Shown here: one piece after another, positions 44,976-53,270 of the stretch
How the letters are laid out: every line of letters begins with the position of its first letter
Position numbering within the stretch: the first letter of the stretch is position 1
Assembly: GCA_900544025.1 (NCBI GenBank)
Contig: UQTM01000008.1
Coordinates: forward strand, 3,653-67,652
DNA: 64,000 bases
Source: an uncultured Odoribacter sp.
Lineage (GTDB): Bacteria > Bacteroidota > Bacteroidia > Bacteroidales > Marinifilaceae
Direction: 5' to 3'
Notes under the pieces: generated by a model
Databases searched by the model: none
Seen by the model: only the letters and a program-made list of their open reading frames with translations
Told to the model about the DNA's origin: nothing
Made by a program: the position numbers and the translations under genes

Positions 44976-45386
44976 AAGAGGTCGTATTGAATAAATTTCT
45001 TTACTTGTAAATATTTTTACGATGTTTTCTTGAAAAAATTATTTACATTTGTCTTAATCTTCGTTTATAAGGTATAATAAAACTGGAAAAATTTCTACTT
45101 TTTACTTTAAAAAGTAAGGAGTGGCTTGCTAATTCGTTGATAAATAATGTAGTATATTTATTTGTTAAAATGAGTTGCGGGTTTTCTGCGGAGCTATCGA
45201 AAAAACTTATATTATGAAAGGAAAGCGGAAAAACGGGAAGTAAATGAGGCTGCGATCTTATGCGAATGGTTTTCAAATCTTCTTCTCTCTCTCTATTATT
45301 TTATATAAAAATCCAATTTCTATAAACTTTTATGATGAGGCTATCGTAAAACCCCTCATGAATGTATAAAACTAAAACAGAGGAAA
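44976..45386. other. Divergent intergenic region, AT-rich
   Basis: About 410 bases between the HTH gene and the small lipoprotein. It holds the palindrome at 45102-45117 and an imperfect hairpin ATGAGG…CCTCAT (45335-45359) 27 bases before the lipoprotein gene. A 77-codon minus-strand frame at 45043-45276 has no convincing features. Confidence 0.5.
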
Positions 45387-45638
45387 ATGAGAACGAAAGG
45401 TTGTTTTAATTGGACTTATATTGCCATTGCAGCGATTGCAATTTCTGTGGCTGCCTGTGGAAATTCGCAGAAGAAAAAAGAGAAAGAGAGAGAGCAGGCT
45501 AAACAAACTGCAATACAACCTCAGGATTCTGTGACTATCATTGAATCGGAAACTGTGATTGTGGCTGTAGATAGCATCGCTCCCGATTCTGTTGCCACTA
45601 AAAAAGCGACGGTAAATACTCCTAAGAAAACTAAGTGA
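45387..45638 (+). CDS. Small lipoprotein
   Basis: 83 residues. Hydrophobic signal IAIAAIAISVAACGN with a lipobox Cys at 24, then a Lys/Glu/Gln-rich stretch and a Val/Ser/Asp-rich tail ending KKTK. There are no known domains. The plausible signal peptide, Lys-rich tail and following terminator favour a real gene. Confidence 0.65.
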   Translation: MRTKGCFNWTYIAIAAIAISVAACGNSQKKKEKEREQAKQTAIQPQDSVTIIESETVIVAVDSIAPDSVATKKATVNTPKKTK

Positions 45639-45662
45639 TTTTTTGTAAAGACGGGAAAACTG

Positions 45663-45712
45663 AAAAGCTAAAGGCGAAAATAGGAAGATTCCTATTCAGC
45701 CTTTAGCTTTTT
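45663..45712. terminator. Bidirectional terminator, small lipoprotein / PFK
   Basis: AAAAGCTAAAGGC pairs with GCCTTTAGCTTTT, with an inner TAGGAA/TTCCTA stem; T-runs lie on both strands. Confidence 0.85.
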
Positions 45713-45720
45713 ATATTGAT

Positions 45721-46908
45721 TTACAGGATCATTTGAGGCATGAATTCAAAACTGTTGTATTGAGGCCTTAATCGATCGGTATTGTAGAATCTGCCGACAT
45801 CGACCAGTTTCTTACTGCTGGTGATAATATCGATCGGTGCGTTATCGTACCGTCCGTTGCGTAAGATAACCAAACGTCCGTGCATTCCTTTCAGAATCAG
45901 GTCTAATGCCAGATTCCCATAGGCCATCGGCACAATCGAGTCCATGGCATCCGGATCTCCGCATCTTACCATATAGCCTAATTTTTGGGTGATGATGTTT
46001 ACCGTTTCCCCTTTGTTGAATTGAGGAGACAGGTTTTTCAATTCATTGGATACAAAGTCTCCGATGCCCCCTAATTTCTTGTGTCCGAACATGTCGGTTT
46101 CGTGGCTTTGGAACATCATATCTCCACCCCGGTATTGGGCTCCTTCGGAAACAAGGACTACGGAATATTTGCTCGGATTGGTCATACGATCCTGAAACAT
46201 AAGTTCGGCCAATCGTTCGATGTCGAACTGGTATTCCGGGATTACACAACGGTTGGCTGCTCCGGCGAGAGTGGGAAGCATGGCTGAAAATCCGGCATAG
46301 CGGCCGAAAACTTCGAGCACTAACAGGCGTTCGTGTGATCCGGCACAGGTACGCAGTTCGTGGGTCAGTTCGATCGTCCGGGTGATACAGGTGCTGAAAC
46401 CGATGCAATAATCCGTTCCGGGCACGTCGTTGTCCATGGTTTTGGGAATTGCCACCACTTTCACTCCCTCCTGGCTTAGGCGAACGCCATAACTCAGGGT
46501 GTCGTCGCCGCCTATGGGAATTAAGTAGTCGATGCCGATAAAATCCAGGTTTTGTAATACTTCCGGAGTAAGGTCGTTTATTTCTTCCGTATATTTATCT
46601 TTTAAATGTTCGGGAACGGCTGCTTTAGGAACGTGAGAAGCTCTGGTACGGGAAGTGTGCAGGAATGTCCCGCCCGTACGGCCGGCCTTATTCACGATCT
46701 CTTCGGTCAATTCCAGGAAATTACCGGAATTATCGGCTTTTTTATCGCGGATGATATCGACCAGTCCCCGCCAGCCCCGGCGAATGCCGATTACTTTGTA
46801 ACCTTCTCTCAGTGCACGGATAGTGACAGCTCTAATGGCGGGATTCAGGCCGGGGACGTCGCCGCCGCCTGTTAAAATCCCAATAACTCCTTTCGGTTTT
46901 TGACTCAT
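45721..46908 (-). CDS. Phosphofructokinase, pyrophosphate-dependent type
   Basis: About 395 residues from MSQKPKG; the frame extends 11 codons further (MWILLTKTLIA) but that reads like untranslated leader. ILTGGGDVPGLN (11-22) is the phosphate loop. GGDDTLS (133-139) and PKTMDNDVPG (155-164) contain Asp at the second GGDG position and Lys before the T-x-DND motif, the pair of changes that distinguishes PPi-dependent from ATP-dependent enzymes. It reversibly converts fructose-6-P plus PPi to fructose-1,6-bisphosphate, saving ATP in glycolysis. Confidence 0.9.
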   Translation of the reverse strand: MSQKPKGVIGILTGGGDVPGLNPAIRAVTIRALREGYKVIGIRRGWRGLVDIIRDKKADNSGNFLELTEEIVNKAGRTGGTFLHTSRTRASHVPKAAVPEHLKDKYTEEINDLTPEVLQNLDFIGIDYLIPIGGDDTLSYGVRLSQEGVKVVAIPKTMDNDVPGTDYCIGFSTCITRTIELTHELRTCAGSHERLLVLEVFGRYAGFSAMLPTLAGAANRCVIPEYQFDIERLAELMFQDRMTNPSKYSVVLVSEGAQYRGGDMMFQSHETDMFGHKKLGGIGDFVSNELKNLSPQFNKGETVNIITQKLGYMVRCGDPDAMDSIVPMAYGNLALDLILKGMHGRLVILRNGRYDNAPIDIITSSKKLVDVGRFYNTDRLRPQYNSFEFMPQMIL

Positions 46909-46993
46909 GGCTATTAGTGTTTTTGTTAGTAAAATCCACACTAAAATTGAGAAAATATATTCTGAAATGCAAAAAAAATCATCTATAAGTGAC

Positions 46994-47001
46994 TATATTT
47001 G
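46994..47001 (+). promoter_or_regulatory. -7 box upstream of the glycosyltransferase gene
   Basis: TATATTTG, 77 bases before the glycosyltransferase start; no clear -33 box. Confidence 0.4.
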
Positions 47002-47077
47002 TCAGAATTTTTCTCGGGCTGTTGAAAATGTTGTGAAATAGAATAGGTTAAGATTCATACAATAAATTTTAATATAC

Positions 47078-48208
47078 ATGATGGATTTTGGAGAATTTTG
47101 GGCTGGATTAGGGTATAATCGTTATTTCTTGGTATGTGTTGCCATTCTTTTTAGCTGTCATCTGATCTATGTGATTTATCGTAGTGTCGTTGTACTGTCG
47201 AAGAGAAATGCGGCTTCCTCTTCCCGGGAACAAGGGGTTTCGGTGATTATTACTTCTAACAATAAAGCGCAATTCCTGAAAAGTAACCTGGAAGCCTTTC
47301 TGACGCAAGATTATAATGAATATGAAGTAATTGTGGTAGATGAATGTTCCGAAGATGAAACCCAAGATTTTTTGTCGGAAATGCAACAAAAATATCCGCA
47401 TCTGCGTACAACACGTATTTTCCCGGATACCAAATTCAGGAACACGAAAAAGATCGCTATTAATATCGGGATATTGGCTGCAAAGTATGACATATTATTG
47501 TTTTCAGAAATTACCTGTGTTCCGGAAACTAAAAATTGGGTGAAAACAATGCAGTCGTACTTTGACCAGAATACTGCGGTCGTTCTGGGATTTGCCAATT
47601 ATAAAGCCGGGAAGGAAAGTAACCGGATATGCCGTTATTTCCGGTTTTTACGTTTTTTGCGTATGATGCTGTTGGTAAAAGGGGGAATGTATGTCATGGG
47701 GGACGGATATAACATGGCATACCGTAAGAGCTATTATATGGAGAAGCGGGGCTTCTCGAAAAATTCCCAGATATACCTGGGGTATGATAGCGAAATGGTG
47801 AAAGAACTTTCAAAAAAAGGAGAAGTGAAAGTTGTTAAGGATGTAGAGGCGCGGATTGTGATAGAAGATAACCGAAAAAAAGTTTGTCAGGAAGACTGTA
47901 TGTACTATTATGCGATAAAGAGGACATGGCCGTTCGGAGTACAGTTGAGGGTGAATACTGATTTTATCGTACTTTTTTTACTGTATGCTATTTCTGGTTA
48001 TCTACTGTTGGCGGGTGTTTTACATAAGTACATTGCGATGTTGATATTATTAACATTTTTAATGGATTTTATAGTAATAAATGTATATCTAAAACATCTG
48101 AGTCAAAAGAAATTATTCTTAACTTCGTTCATTGTAAGTATCTTTGGTTTATTTTATAAATGGTACTTTAATTTGTATTCTATATTTACAAGTAAGAAAT
48201 GGAGATAG
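47078..48208 (+). CDS. Membrane-bound family 2 glycosyltransferase
   Basis: 376 residues (an ATG one codon downstream is equally possible). N-terminal TM (about 15-35), a GT2 domain (about 50-270) with VIITSNNKAQFLKSNLEAFL and VIVVDECSEDET (nucleotide-sugar binding Asp residues), and two to three TM segments at the C-terminus (about 295-360). It is likely to build a cell-surface polysaccharide or glycolipid. Its last 10 bases overlap the sigma factor gene, so the two are translationally linked. Confidence 0.85.
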   Translation: MMDFGEFWAGLGYNRYFLVCVAILFSCHLIYVIYRSVVVLSKRNAASSSREQGVSVIITSNNKAQFLKSNLEAFLTQDYNEYEVIVVDECSEDETQDFLSEMQQKYPHLRTTRIFPDTKFRNTKKIAINIGILAAKYDILLFSEITCVPETKNWVKTMQSYFDQNTAVVLGFANYKAGKESNRICRYFRFLRFLRMMLLVKGGMYVMGDGYNMAYRKSYYMEKRGFSKNSQIYLGYDSEMVKELSKKGEVKVVKDVEARIVIEDNRKKVCQEDCMYYYAIKRTWPFGVQLRVNTDFIVLFLLYAISGYLLLAGVLHKYIAMLILLTFLMDFIVINVYLKHLSQKKLFLTSFIVSIFGLFYKWYFNLYSIFTSKKWR

Positions 48209-48819
48209 CCAATAATTTATCAGAAAAAGCCTTACATGACTATAAGATAGTCAAGAATGCGATTGCCGGGGACGAAAAGGCTTACGGTGAGCTTTTCAAG
48301 AGATACAAGGATTCTGTTTATTTCATGATTCTGAAAATGGTAAATAACAGGACGGATGCGGAAGATTTGATGTTTGAAGCATTTGAAAAGGCTTTCACCA
48401 GTCTGAATTATTATTCTCCTCAGTTTGCTTTTAGTACGTGGCTATTTAAAATCGCTTCGAATAATACGATCGACTTTATACGTAAGCGCAGGGCGCAAAC
48501 CGTGTCGCTGGACGTGGACGATATAAATCCGGAAGACAGAGGATATATTAACAGTATTCCTGCCGATGTCCGTACGCCTGACGAAGAAACCATTCGTTTG
48601 CAGCGTGCTGATTTCATGCGTGAAAAAGTGGCGATGTTGAAAGGACGTTACAGGCGTTTGATCGAATTGCGTTATTTCGATGAATTTTCTTATGAAGAAA
48701 TTGCGGATACCCTCGCTATTCCTTTGGGTACGGTGAAGGCTCAATTGTTCCGTGCCCGTGAATTACTCTTGAATATCTTGCAACATACTGAAATTGCCAA
48801 AGAGAATGGTAAGAATTAA
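48199..48819 (+). CDS. ECF-type RNA polymerase sigma factor
   Basis: 206 residues. Sigma-70 region 2 (about 18-95) has YGELFKRYKDSVYFMILKMV and DAEDLMFEAFEKAF, and STWLFKIASNNTIDFIRKRR is region 2.4. Region 4 (about 140-195) has LIELRYFDEFSYEEIADTL and IPLGTVKAQLFRARELL as the HTH. No anti-sigma gene follows; the next gene is a small exported protein overlapping by 14 bases. This suggests control by expression level rather than by an adjacent FecR-like partner. Confidence 0.93.
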   Translation: MEIANNLSEKALHDYKIVKNAIAGDEKAYGELFKRYKDSVYFMILKMVNNRTDAEDLMFEAFEKAFTSLNYYSPQFAFSTWLFKIASNNTIDFIRKRRAQTVSLDVDDINPEDRGYINSIPADVRTPDEETIRLQRADFMREKVAMLKGRYRRLIELRYFDEFSYEEIADTLAIPLGTVKAQLFRARELLLNILQHTEIAKENGKN

Positions 48820-49477
48820 ATTTATTATTTTATGGATATGCTTTTGCGCAGGTGGTGTGAGCGCACAGAGAGTATATGTTGCTGATACAATTACTTTTTC
48901 CGGCATTATTATCAATGCGGAAACAGATCAGCCGATGCCTGATGTCACCTGCCGTTTCGGAGGCCGGGGAACGCTTTCCAACAGTGACGGGTTGTTTTCT
49001 GTACGGGTGAGGCGGCAAGATACCGTGCGTTTTACTTATGTCGGATTTAAACCTTATGTCGTGGTTGTTCCCGATTCTTTAACGGATAAAGAATATATGC
49101 TGGGTATTTTTATGGCACCCGATACGCTGGCGTTGTCGGAGGCTATCATTGTCCGCCGTTTCGGGGAGGACCGTCGTCAAAAACTGATGTATGCCCGGAA
49201 TAATATGGCGGGAGTAATGAAGCAGGCTTATTCTCCCGTGAAAGAAATGGACGCCGATATGAACCAGCGGATGATGATAAACAATTACGCCCGGAGTGTG
49301 GAAATGCGCGGACACGTGGATGTGGGCTTGGCCGTTGGTACACAAAGTATTGCATCTTATAAACAATTACGTTTTCAAAAGAAGATGAAGGAGCAGCAGA
49401 TTTGGCTGAATCCGGGAGAAATCGACATGTTAAAAAAGATTTATTATATAGAAAAAAGGAAAAACGAAAACAATTAA
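48806..49477 (+). CDS. Exported carboxypeptidase regulatory-like domain protein
   Basis: About 223 residues from MVRIKFIILW (upstream start at 48794 possible). Signal peptide about 1-20 (CAGGVSAQ). A CarboxypepD_reg-like beta-sandwich follows: FSGIIINAETDQPMPDVTC, GTLSNSDGLFSVRV and FTYVGFKPYVVVVPD, the sequence seen at the N-terminus of TonB-dependent receptors. Here it stands alone with a basic helical C-terminus. It overlaps the sigma factor gene and is likely co-expressed with it. Confidence 0.8.
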   Translation: MVRIKFIILWICFCAGGVSAQRVYVADTITFSGIIINAETDQPMPDVTCRFGGRGTLSNSDGLFSVRVRRQDTVRFTYVGFKPYVVVVPDSLTDKEYMLGIFMAPDTLALSEAIIVRRFGEDRRQKLMYARNNMAGVMKQAYSPVKEMDADMNQRMMINNYARSVEMRGHVDVGLAVGTQSIASYKQLRFQKKMKEQQIWLNPGEIDMLKKIYYIEKRKNENN

Positions 49478-49490
49478 GGTAAGATAAGTG

Positions 49491-49498
49491 TATCTTTG
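49491..49498 (+). promoter_or_regulatory. -7 box upstream of the OmpH-like gene
   Basis: TATCTTTG, 57 bases before the OmpH-like start codon; -33 box not clear. Confidence 0.45.
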
Positions 49499-49554
49499 TA
49501 CAGCAATTAAGGTGTATTGCAGATTCAATTAGTATTAACAAAGTTATTATTCTT

Positions 49555-50163
49555 ATGAAGAATCTTTCTATTGTATTGAATGGCGTATTATTGGTCGCTG
49601 TCATTGTTTTATTTGTATTGCATTTTTCCGGTCGTAAGGGTTGCGAGCAGGGTGAGGTCGCTCCGATTTTGGCAGAAAACGGTGGCGCAACGAAAATCGT
49701 TTATATAAATACCGATTCTTTGATGAGCAGCTATAAGCTGGCTTTAGAATTGAATGAAGTTTTTTTGAAGAAACAGGAAGATAGAAGAACAGAACTGAAT
49801 GTGAAAGCAAAGTCGTTGGATCAGGAAGCCAATGAATTTCAGCGTAAGCTGCAGAATAACGGATTCCTTTCCGAAGCCAGAGCTATCGAAGCCAGAGACC
49901 AGCTTTTGATCAAGCAGCAGAATTTTCAGCGTTTGCAGCAGGAAATGTCGGATAAGATGATGCGTGAACAAAACGATCTGTATAAAAAATTGTTCGATAA
50001 AATCACTTCTTTTCTGAAAGTTTATAATCAGGAAAAAGGGTTTAATATCGTGTTGAGTACCACTTATGGCGGGAATGTTTTTTATGCGCAGGATGGTTTC
50101 GATATTACCAAAGATGTGGTATCGCGCCTGAATGCAGAGTATGAGAAAGAAAATCAGAAATAA
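49555..50163 (+). CDS. OmpH/Skp-family periplasmic chaperone
   Basis: 202 residues. N-terminal membrane anchor or signal (about 5-24). The head domain strands (IVYINTDSLMSSYKL and GFNIVLSTTYGGNVFYAQDGFDIT) enclose a long coiled coil (about 70-150: KKQEDRRTELNVKAKSLDQE onwards), the Skp 'jellyfish' plan. It should hold unfolded outer-membrane proteins on their way to the Bam complex. Confidence 0.9.
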   Translation: MKNLSIVLNGVLLVAVIVLFVLHFSGRKGCEQGEVAPILAENGGATKIVYINTDSLMSSYKLALELNEVFLKKQEDRRTELNVKAKSLDQEANEFQRKLQNNGFLSEARAIEARDQLLIKQQNFQRLQQEMSDKMMREQNDLYKKLFDKITSFLKVYNQEKGFNIVLSTTYGGNVFYAQDGFDITKDVVSRLNAEYEKENQK

Positions 50164-50188
50164 TGTTCTGAAAAAATATGAAATAGTG

Positions 50189-50214
50189 AAAAGGCTGAGC
50201 AATCAGCCTTTTTT
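50189..50214 (+). terminator. Terminator after the OmpH-like gene
   Basis: AAAAGGCTGA-gcaa-TCAGCCTTTTTT. Confidence 0.88.
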
Positions 50215-50249
50215 GTTATTTTTAAATTTTCTCTTTACACAACTTCGGT

Positions 50250-51482
50250 ATGGATCATTTTGAAAGATATTTTCAGCGGAATAAGACAGAATATCCGCTC
50301 TCTTTTCCGGATGGCCTGGATATGATCGTCATTGTGCCTGTCTTAGACGACCGGGAGATTTTTCAAACCTTAGAATCGCTTTGCTGTTGCCGGGTAGCGG
50401 ATGAAAAAGCGGGAGTTTTAGTGGTGGTGAATCATTCGGAGGTTGCGGAGACTGCTTTGAAAGAACGTAATCGTGCGCTGGCATACGAATTGAAACAATG
50501 GATCGCCCGGCATCCGGTGTACGGTATCCGGATCGAGGTGATCGAAGCTTTCGATTTGCCTGCCAAGTCGGCGGGAGTGGGATTGGCCCGTAAAATAGCG
50601 ATGGACGAAGCCGCTCGTTACTTTTACCGACAAGGGCGTACGGACTGCCCTATTGCTTCTCTGGATGCCGATACGTTGGTTGTGCCTGAATATCTGACGG
50701 GAATTATCCGAAAATTCCGGGATAGCCGGGTGGCAGGGCTCACTTTGGCTTACGCTCACCGATATAAGGAAGACGGATACCCGGAAATTCTGCGGCAGGC
50801 GATAGTCCGGTATGAACTGTATTTACGCTATTACCAACAAGCTTTGGTATTTTGCGGGCATCCTTATGCGTTTACCTGCATCGGTTCGGCTTTTGCCGTG
50901 CGTGCTGCCGATTATGTGTTACAGGGAGGCATGAATAAACGGCAGGCCGGAGAAGATTTCTATTTCATTCAGAAACTGATTTCCACCGGGCGGTTTGCCC
51001 ATTTGCCGGAGGTGTGTGTGTATCCTTCGCCCCGGTTTTCAGAACGCACTCCTTTTGGTACGGGGCGGGCTGTCCGTGCGATAGCGGATAATGGCGGTAG
51101 ATATCCGGTTTATCATTTCGAGGCTTTTCGGGCTTTGAAATTCTTTTTTGATGGGATTGCCCTTTTGTATAAAAAGGATAACGACCGGATTCATGCATAT
51201 TTCAGAAAACAAGCTGTGGGGGTACGTGCTTTTCTTTCCGATACGGATATGGAAGGGTGTTTAGCCGAGATTAATGCAAACTGTGCTTCCGAAAAACAGT
51301 TTGTAAAACGTTTCTTTGATAATTTCAATGCGTTCCGGGTGTTGAAGTACCTAAATTTCGTTCATCCGGATTATTATCCGGAAATGGAGATCATGGAAGC
51401 AGTGCAGGCTTTGGCGTCGGAAATAGGGTTGTCCTGCTCCGGGACGCCTGCCGGATATCTTGAGGAACTAAGGAAAAGATAA
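50250..51482 (+). CDS. Glycosyltransferase family 2-like protein
   Basis: 410 residues, soluble. MIVIVPVLDDREIFQTLESL (about 25-44) opens a GT-A fold and ASLDADTLVVPEYL (about 136-149) supplies the Asp-x-Asp metal motif. GEDFYFIQKL near 235 gives the ED catalytic pair of GT2 enzymes. The C-terminal 130 residues are helical and of unknown role. The acceptor is not predictable; it stands alone between two terminator or promoter regions. Confidence 0.75.
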   Translation: MDHFERYFQRNKTEYPLSFPDGLDMIVIVPVLDDREIFQTLESLCCCRVADEKAGVLVVVNHSEVAETALKERNRALAYELKQWIARHPVYGIRIEVIEAFDLPAKSAGVGLARKIAMDEAARYFYRQGRTDCPIASLDADTLVVPEYLTGIIRKFRDSRVAGLTLAYAHRYKEDGYPEILRQAIVRYELYLRYYQQALVFCGHPYAFTCIGSAFAVRAADYVLQGGMNKRQAGEDFYFIQKLISTGRFAHLPEVCVYPSPRFSERTPFGTGRAVRAIADNGGRYPVYHFEAFRALKFFFDGIALLYKKDNDRIHAYFRKQAVGVRAFLSDTDMEGCLAEINANCASEKQFVKRFFDNFNAFRVLKYLNFVHPDYYPEMEIMEAVQALASEIGLSCSGTPAGYLEELRKR

Positions 51483-51538
51483 GGAGAACGGATAGCAAAG
51501 ATTTTTTGAATGTTACCTGTTTTGAGAAGTTCTAAAGA

Positions 51539-51569
51539 TTTGAAATTCCCCGTTGAAAATGTATCTTTG
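51539..51569 (+). promoter_or_regulatory. Promoter of the START/oxidoreductase/GH97 operon
   Basis: TTTG (51539-51542), 19 bp, TATCTTTG (51562-51569); the ATG of the first gene follows 21 bases later. Confidence 0.8.
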
Positions 51570-51590
51570 TCAGAAATCATAATATAAGAT

Positions 51591-51971
51591 ATGGATTTTG
51601 AATATAAACTGGTTATTGCAGCAGACCCGGAAGAAGTGTTCGCTGCTTTGACAAATCCTTTTCAAATAGAGATATGGAGTGGGTATCCTGCGGATATGAA
51701 AGCAGAGGTCGGATATGTATTTTCCTTGTGGGAAGGGGATATCACCGGGGTAAACCTGGAGGTCGTACCGAACCGCCGTTTGGTGCAGGAGTGGTTTTTC
51801 GGAGAACGGGATGAGCAGTCGCTGGTGGAGATTAAACTGAAAAAGGAGAATGGGAAAACGGTGTTGGATTTGAAGCATACCCATATTCCCGCCGAGGTTT
51901 ATGAAGAGATCACCGAGGGGTGGCGTGAATATTATTTAGGTTCAATGAAGGAAATGCTGGAAATTTATTAA
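51591..51971 (+). CDS. SRPBCC/AHSA1 (START-like) domain protein
   Basis: 126 residues. The helix-grip fold of AHSA1-type proteins is recognisable: ADPEEVFAALTNPFQIEIWS at the start, the FSLWEGDITGVNLEVVPNRRLVQEW beta-hairpins, and the closing helix EEITEGWREYYLGSMKEML. It probably binds a small hydrophobic ligand or acts as a co-chaperone. It is the first gene of a run of three, 46 bases before the oxidoreductase. Confidence 0.85.
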   Translation: MDFEYKLVIAADPEEVFAALTNPFQIEIWSGYPADMKAEVGYVFSLWEGDITGVNLEVVPNRRLVQEWFFGERDEQSLVEIKLKKENGKTVLDLKHTHIPAEVYEEITEGWREYYLGSMKEMLEIY

Positions 51972-52017
51972 TCCGGGCAAGGAATATATTTCCTGTAAAC
52001 AGATAGGAGCAAGCGAT

Positions 52018-53259
52018 ATGGAAAAGCGGAAAGTGACAGTGGTGGCTTTGGGAGCGGGTAATCGGATGAGTGCGTATGCAGAATATGCCTTGCTGCATCC
52101 TGAAGAAATGAGTATTGTTGCTGTGGTCGAGCCTAACCGGGTGAGAAGGGAACACCTGGCTAATCGTTGCGGGGTGCCGGCTGAATATTGTTTTGCGGAA
52201 TGGGAGGAATTTTTGAGCCGGGAAAAGACGGCGGATGCTATTTTTATATGTACTCCCGATCATTTGCATTATCACCCGACCATGCTGGCGCTTGAAAAAG
52301 GGTATGATGTTTTGCTTGAAAAACCGATAGCCCAGTCTTTTCAGGAGTGTAAGGACATTGTGCTGAGCGCAAGGGAAAAAAGAAGGATCGTAGGAGTTTG
52401 TCATGTGTTGCGTTATCATCCTTATTTCATGAAACTCCGGGAAATCGTAGCCGGAGGTTCTTTGGGAGAATTGATCAGTGTGAACCATGTGGAAGCGGTA
52501 GGAATAGAGAGGATGACACACTCTTTTGTGAGAGGGTTGTGGCGAAAGGAAAGTGAAACCAATCCTATGATCTTATCGAAAGCCTGTCATGATTTGGATT
52601 TATTGGTATGGCTTACCGGCAAGCAATGTCTCGATGTGAGTTCGTACGGTGGCCTGAAATGGTTTAAAGCGAACAATGCTCCTGCCGGAAGTACATTAAG
52701 GTGCACGGACGGATGTGCCGTAGAGCGGGATTGTCCTTATTCGGCCCTCGACCTTTATTTTCGCCGGAAACGCTGGCTGAGGCACTTCGATATGCCTGAA
52801 CAGGCGGATGCGGACGAGGTTATTATGCATGAATTACGTACCGGGCCTTACGGACGCTGTGTGTATCATTGTGATAATGACGTGGTCGATCATCAGGTGG
52901 TTTCTATGCTAATGGAAGATGAGGTGACGGTTAATTTTTCCATGGATGCTTTCACAAAAGAATCTGCCCGGAAAACTCATTGTATGTTTAGCCGGGGAGA
53001 GGTATTTGGAGATGAACATACATTGACGGTGAGACATTTTCAGGCAAACCGGCCGGATGAGGTTTTTGACTTCTCGTTCAGCGCGGGAGAATGTAATTTT
53101 CACGGAGGGGCGGATTTGAATATCGTACACGATTTTATTCAGGCTGTCCGGCAGGGAAGCGGGGCAAAACTGCTTACCAATATCGAATCGTCGCTGGAAA
53201 GCCATCGGATTGCTTTTGAAATCGAGCAGGAGCGTTTGAAAATTTTGAATAAATACTAA
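52018..53259 (+). CDS. Gfo/Idh/MocA-family oxidoreductase
   Basis: 413 residues. N-terminal Rossmann fold VTVVALGAGNRMSAYAEYA (8-26), with the ICTPDHLHYHPT loop and the LLEKPIAQS motif (Glu-Lys-Pro, catalytic Lys about 102). The C-terminal substrate domain contains the His-Asp pair SKACHDLDLLVWL and a Cys cluster CTDGCAVERDCPYSA, typical of a Bacteroidetes sugar-oxidoreductase subgroup. It is expected to oxidise or reduce a sugar or cyclitol with NAD(P). It lies 11 bases before the GH97 gene, which suggests that it acts on the released sugar. Confidence 0.9.
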   Translation: MEKRKVTVVALGAGNRMSAYAEYALLHPEEMSIVAVVEPNRVRREHLANRCGVPAEYCFAEWEEFLSREKTADAIFICTPDHLHYHPTMLALEKGYDVLLEKPIAQSFQECKDIVLSAREKRRIVGVCHVLRYHPYFMKLREIVAGGSLGELISVNHVEAVGIERMTHSFVRGLWRKESETNPMILSKACHDLDLLVWLTGKQCLDVSSYGGLKWFKANNAPAGSTLRCTDGCAVERDCPYSALDLYFRRKRWLRHFDMPEQADADEVIMHELRTGPYGRCVYHCDNDVVDHQVVSMLMEDEVTVNFSMDAFTKESARKTHCMFSRGEVFGDEHTLTVRHFQANRPDEVFDFSFSAGECNFHGGADLNIVHDFIQAVRQGSGAKLLTNIESSLESHRIAFEIEQERLKILNKY

Positions 53260-53270
53260 AATCATCTTTT

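Noticed and set aside
45043..45276. 77-codon minus-strand frame upstream of the HTH gene
   Set aside because: Overlaps likely promoter/operator DNA and shows no recognisable features.
51910..52521. 203-codon minus-strand frame over the oxidoreductase start
   Set aside because: His/Phe/Arg-rich antisense frame; the oxidoreductase motifs on the plus strand are unambiguous.
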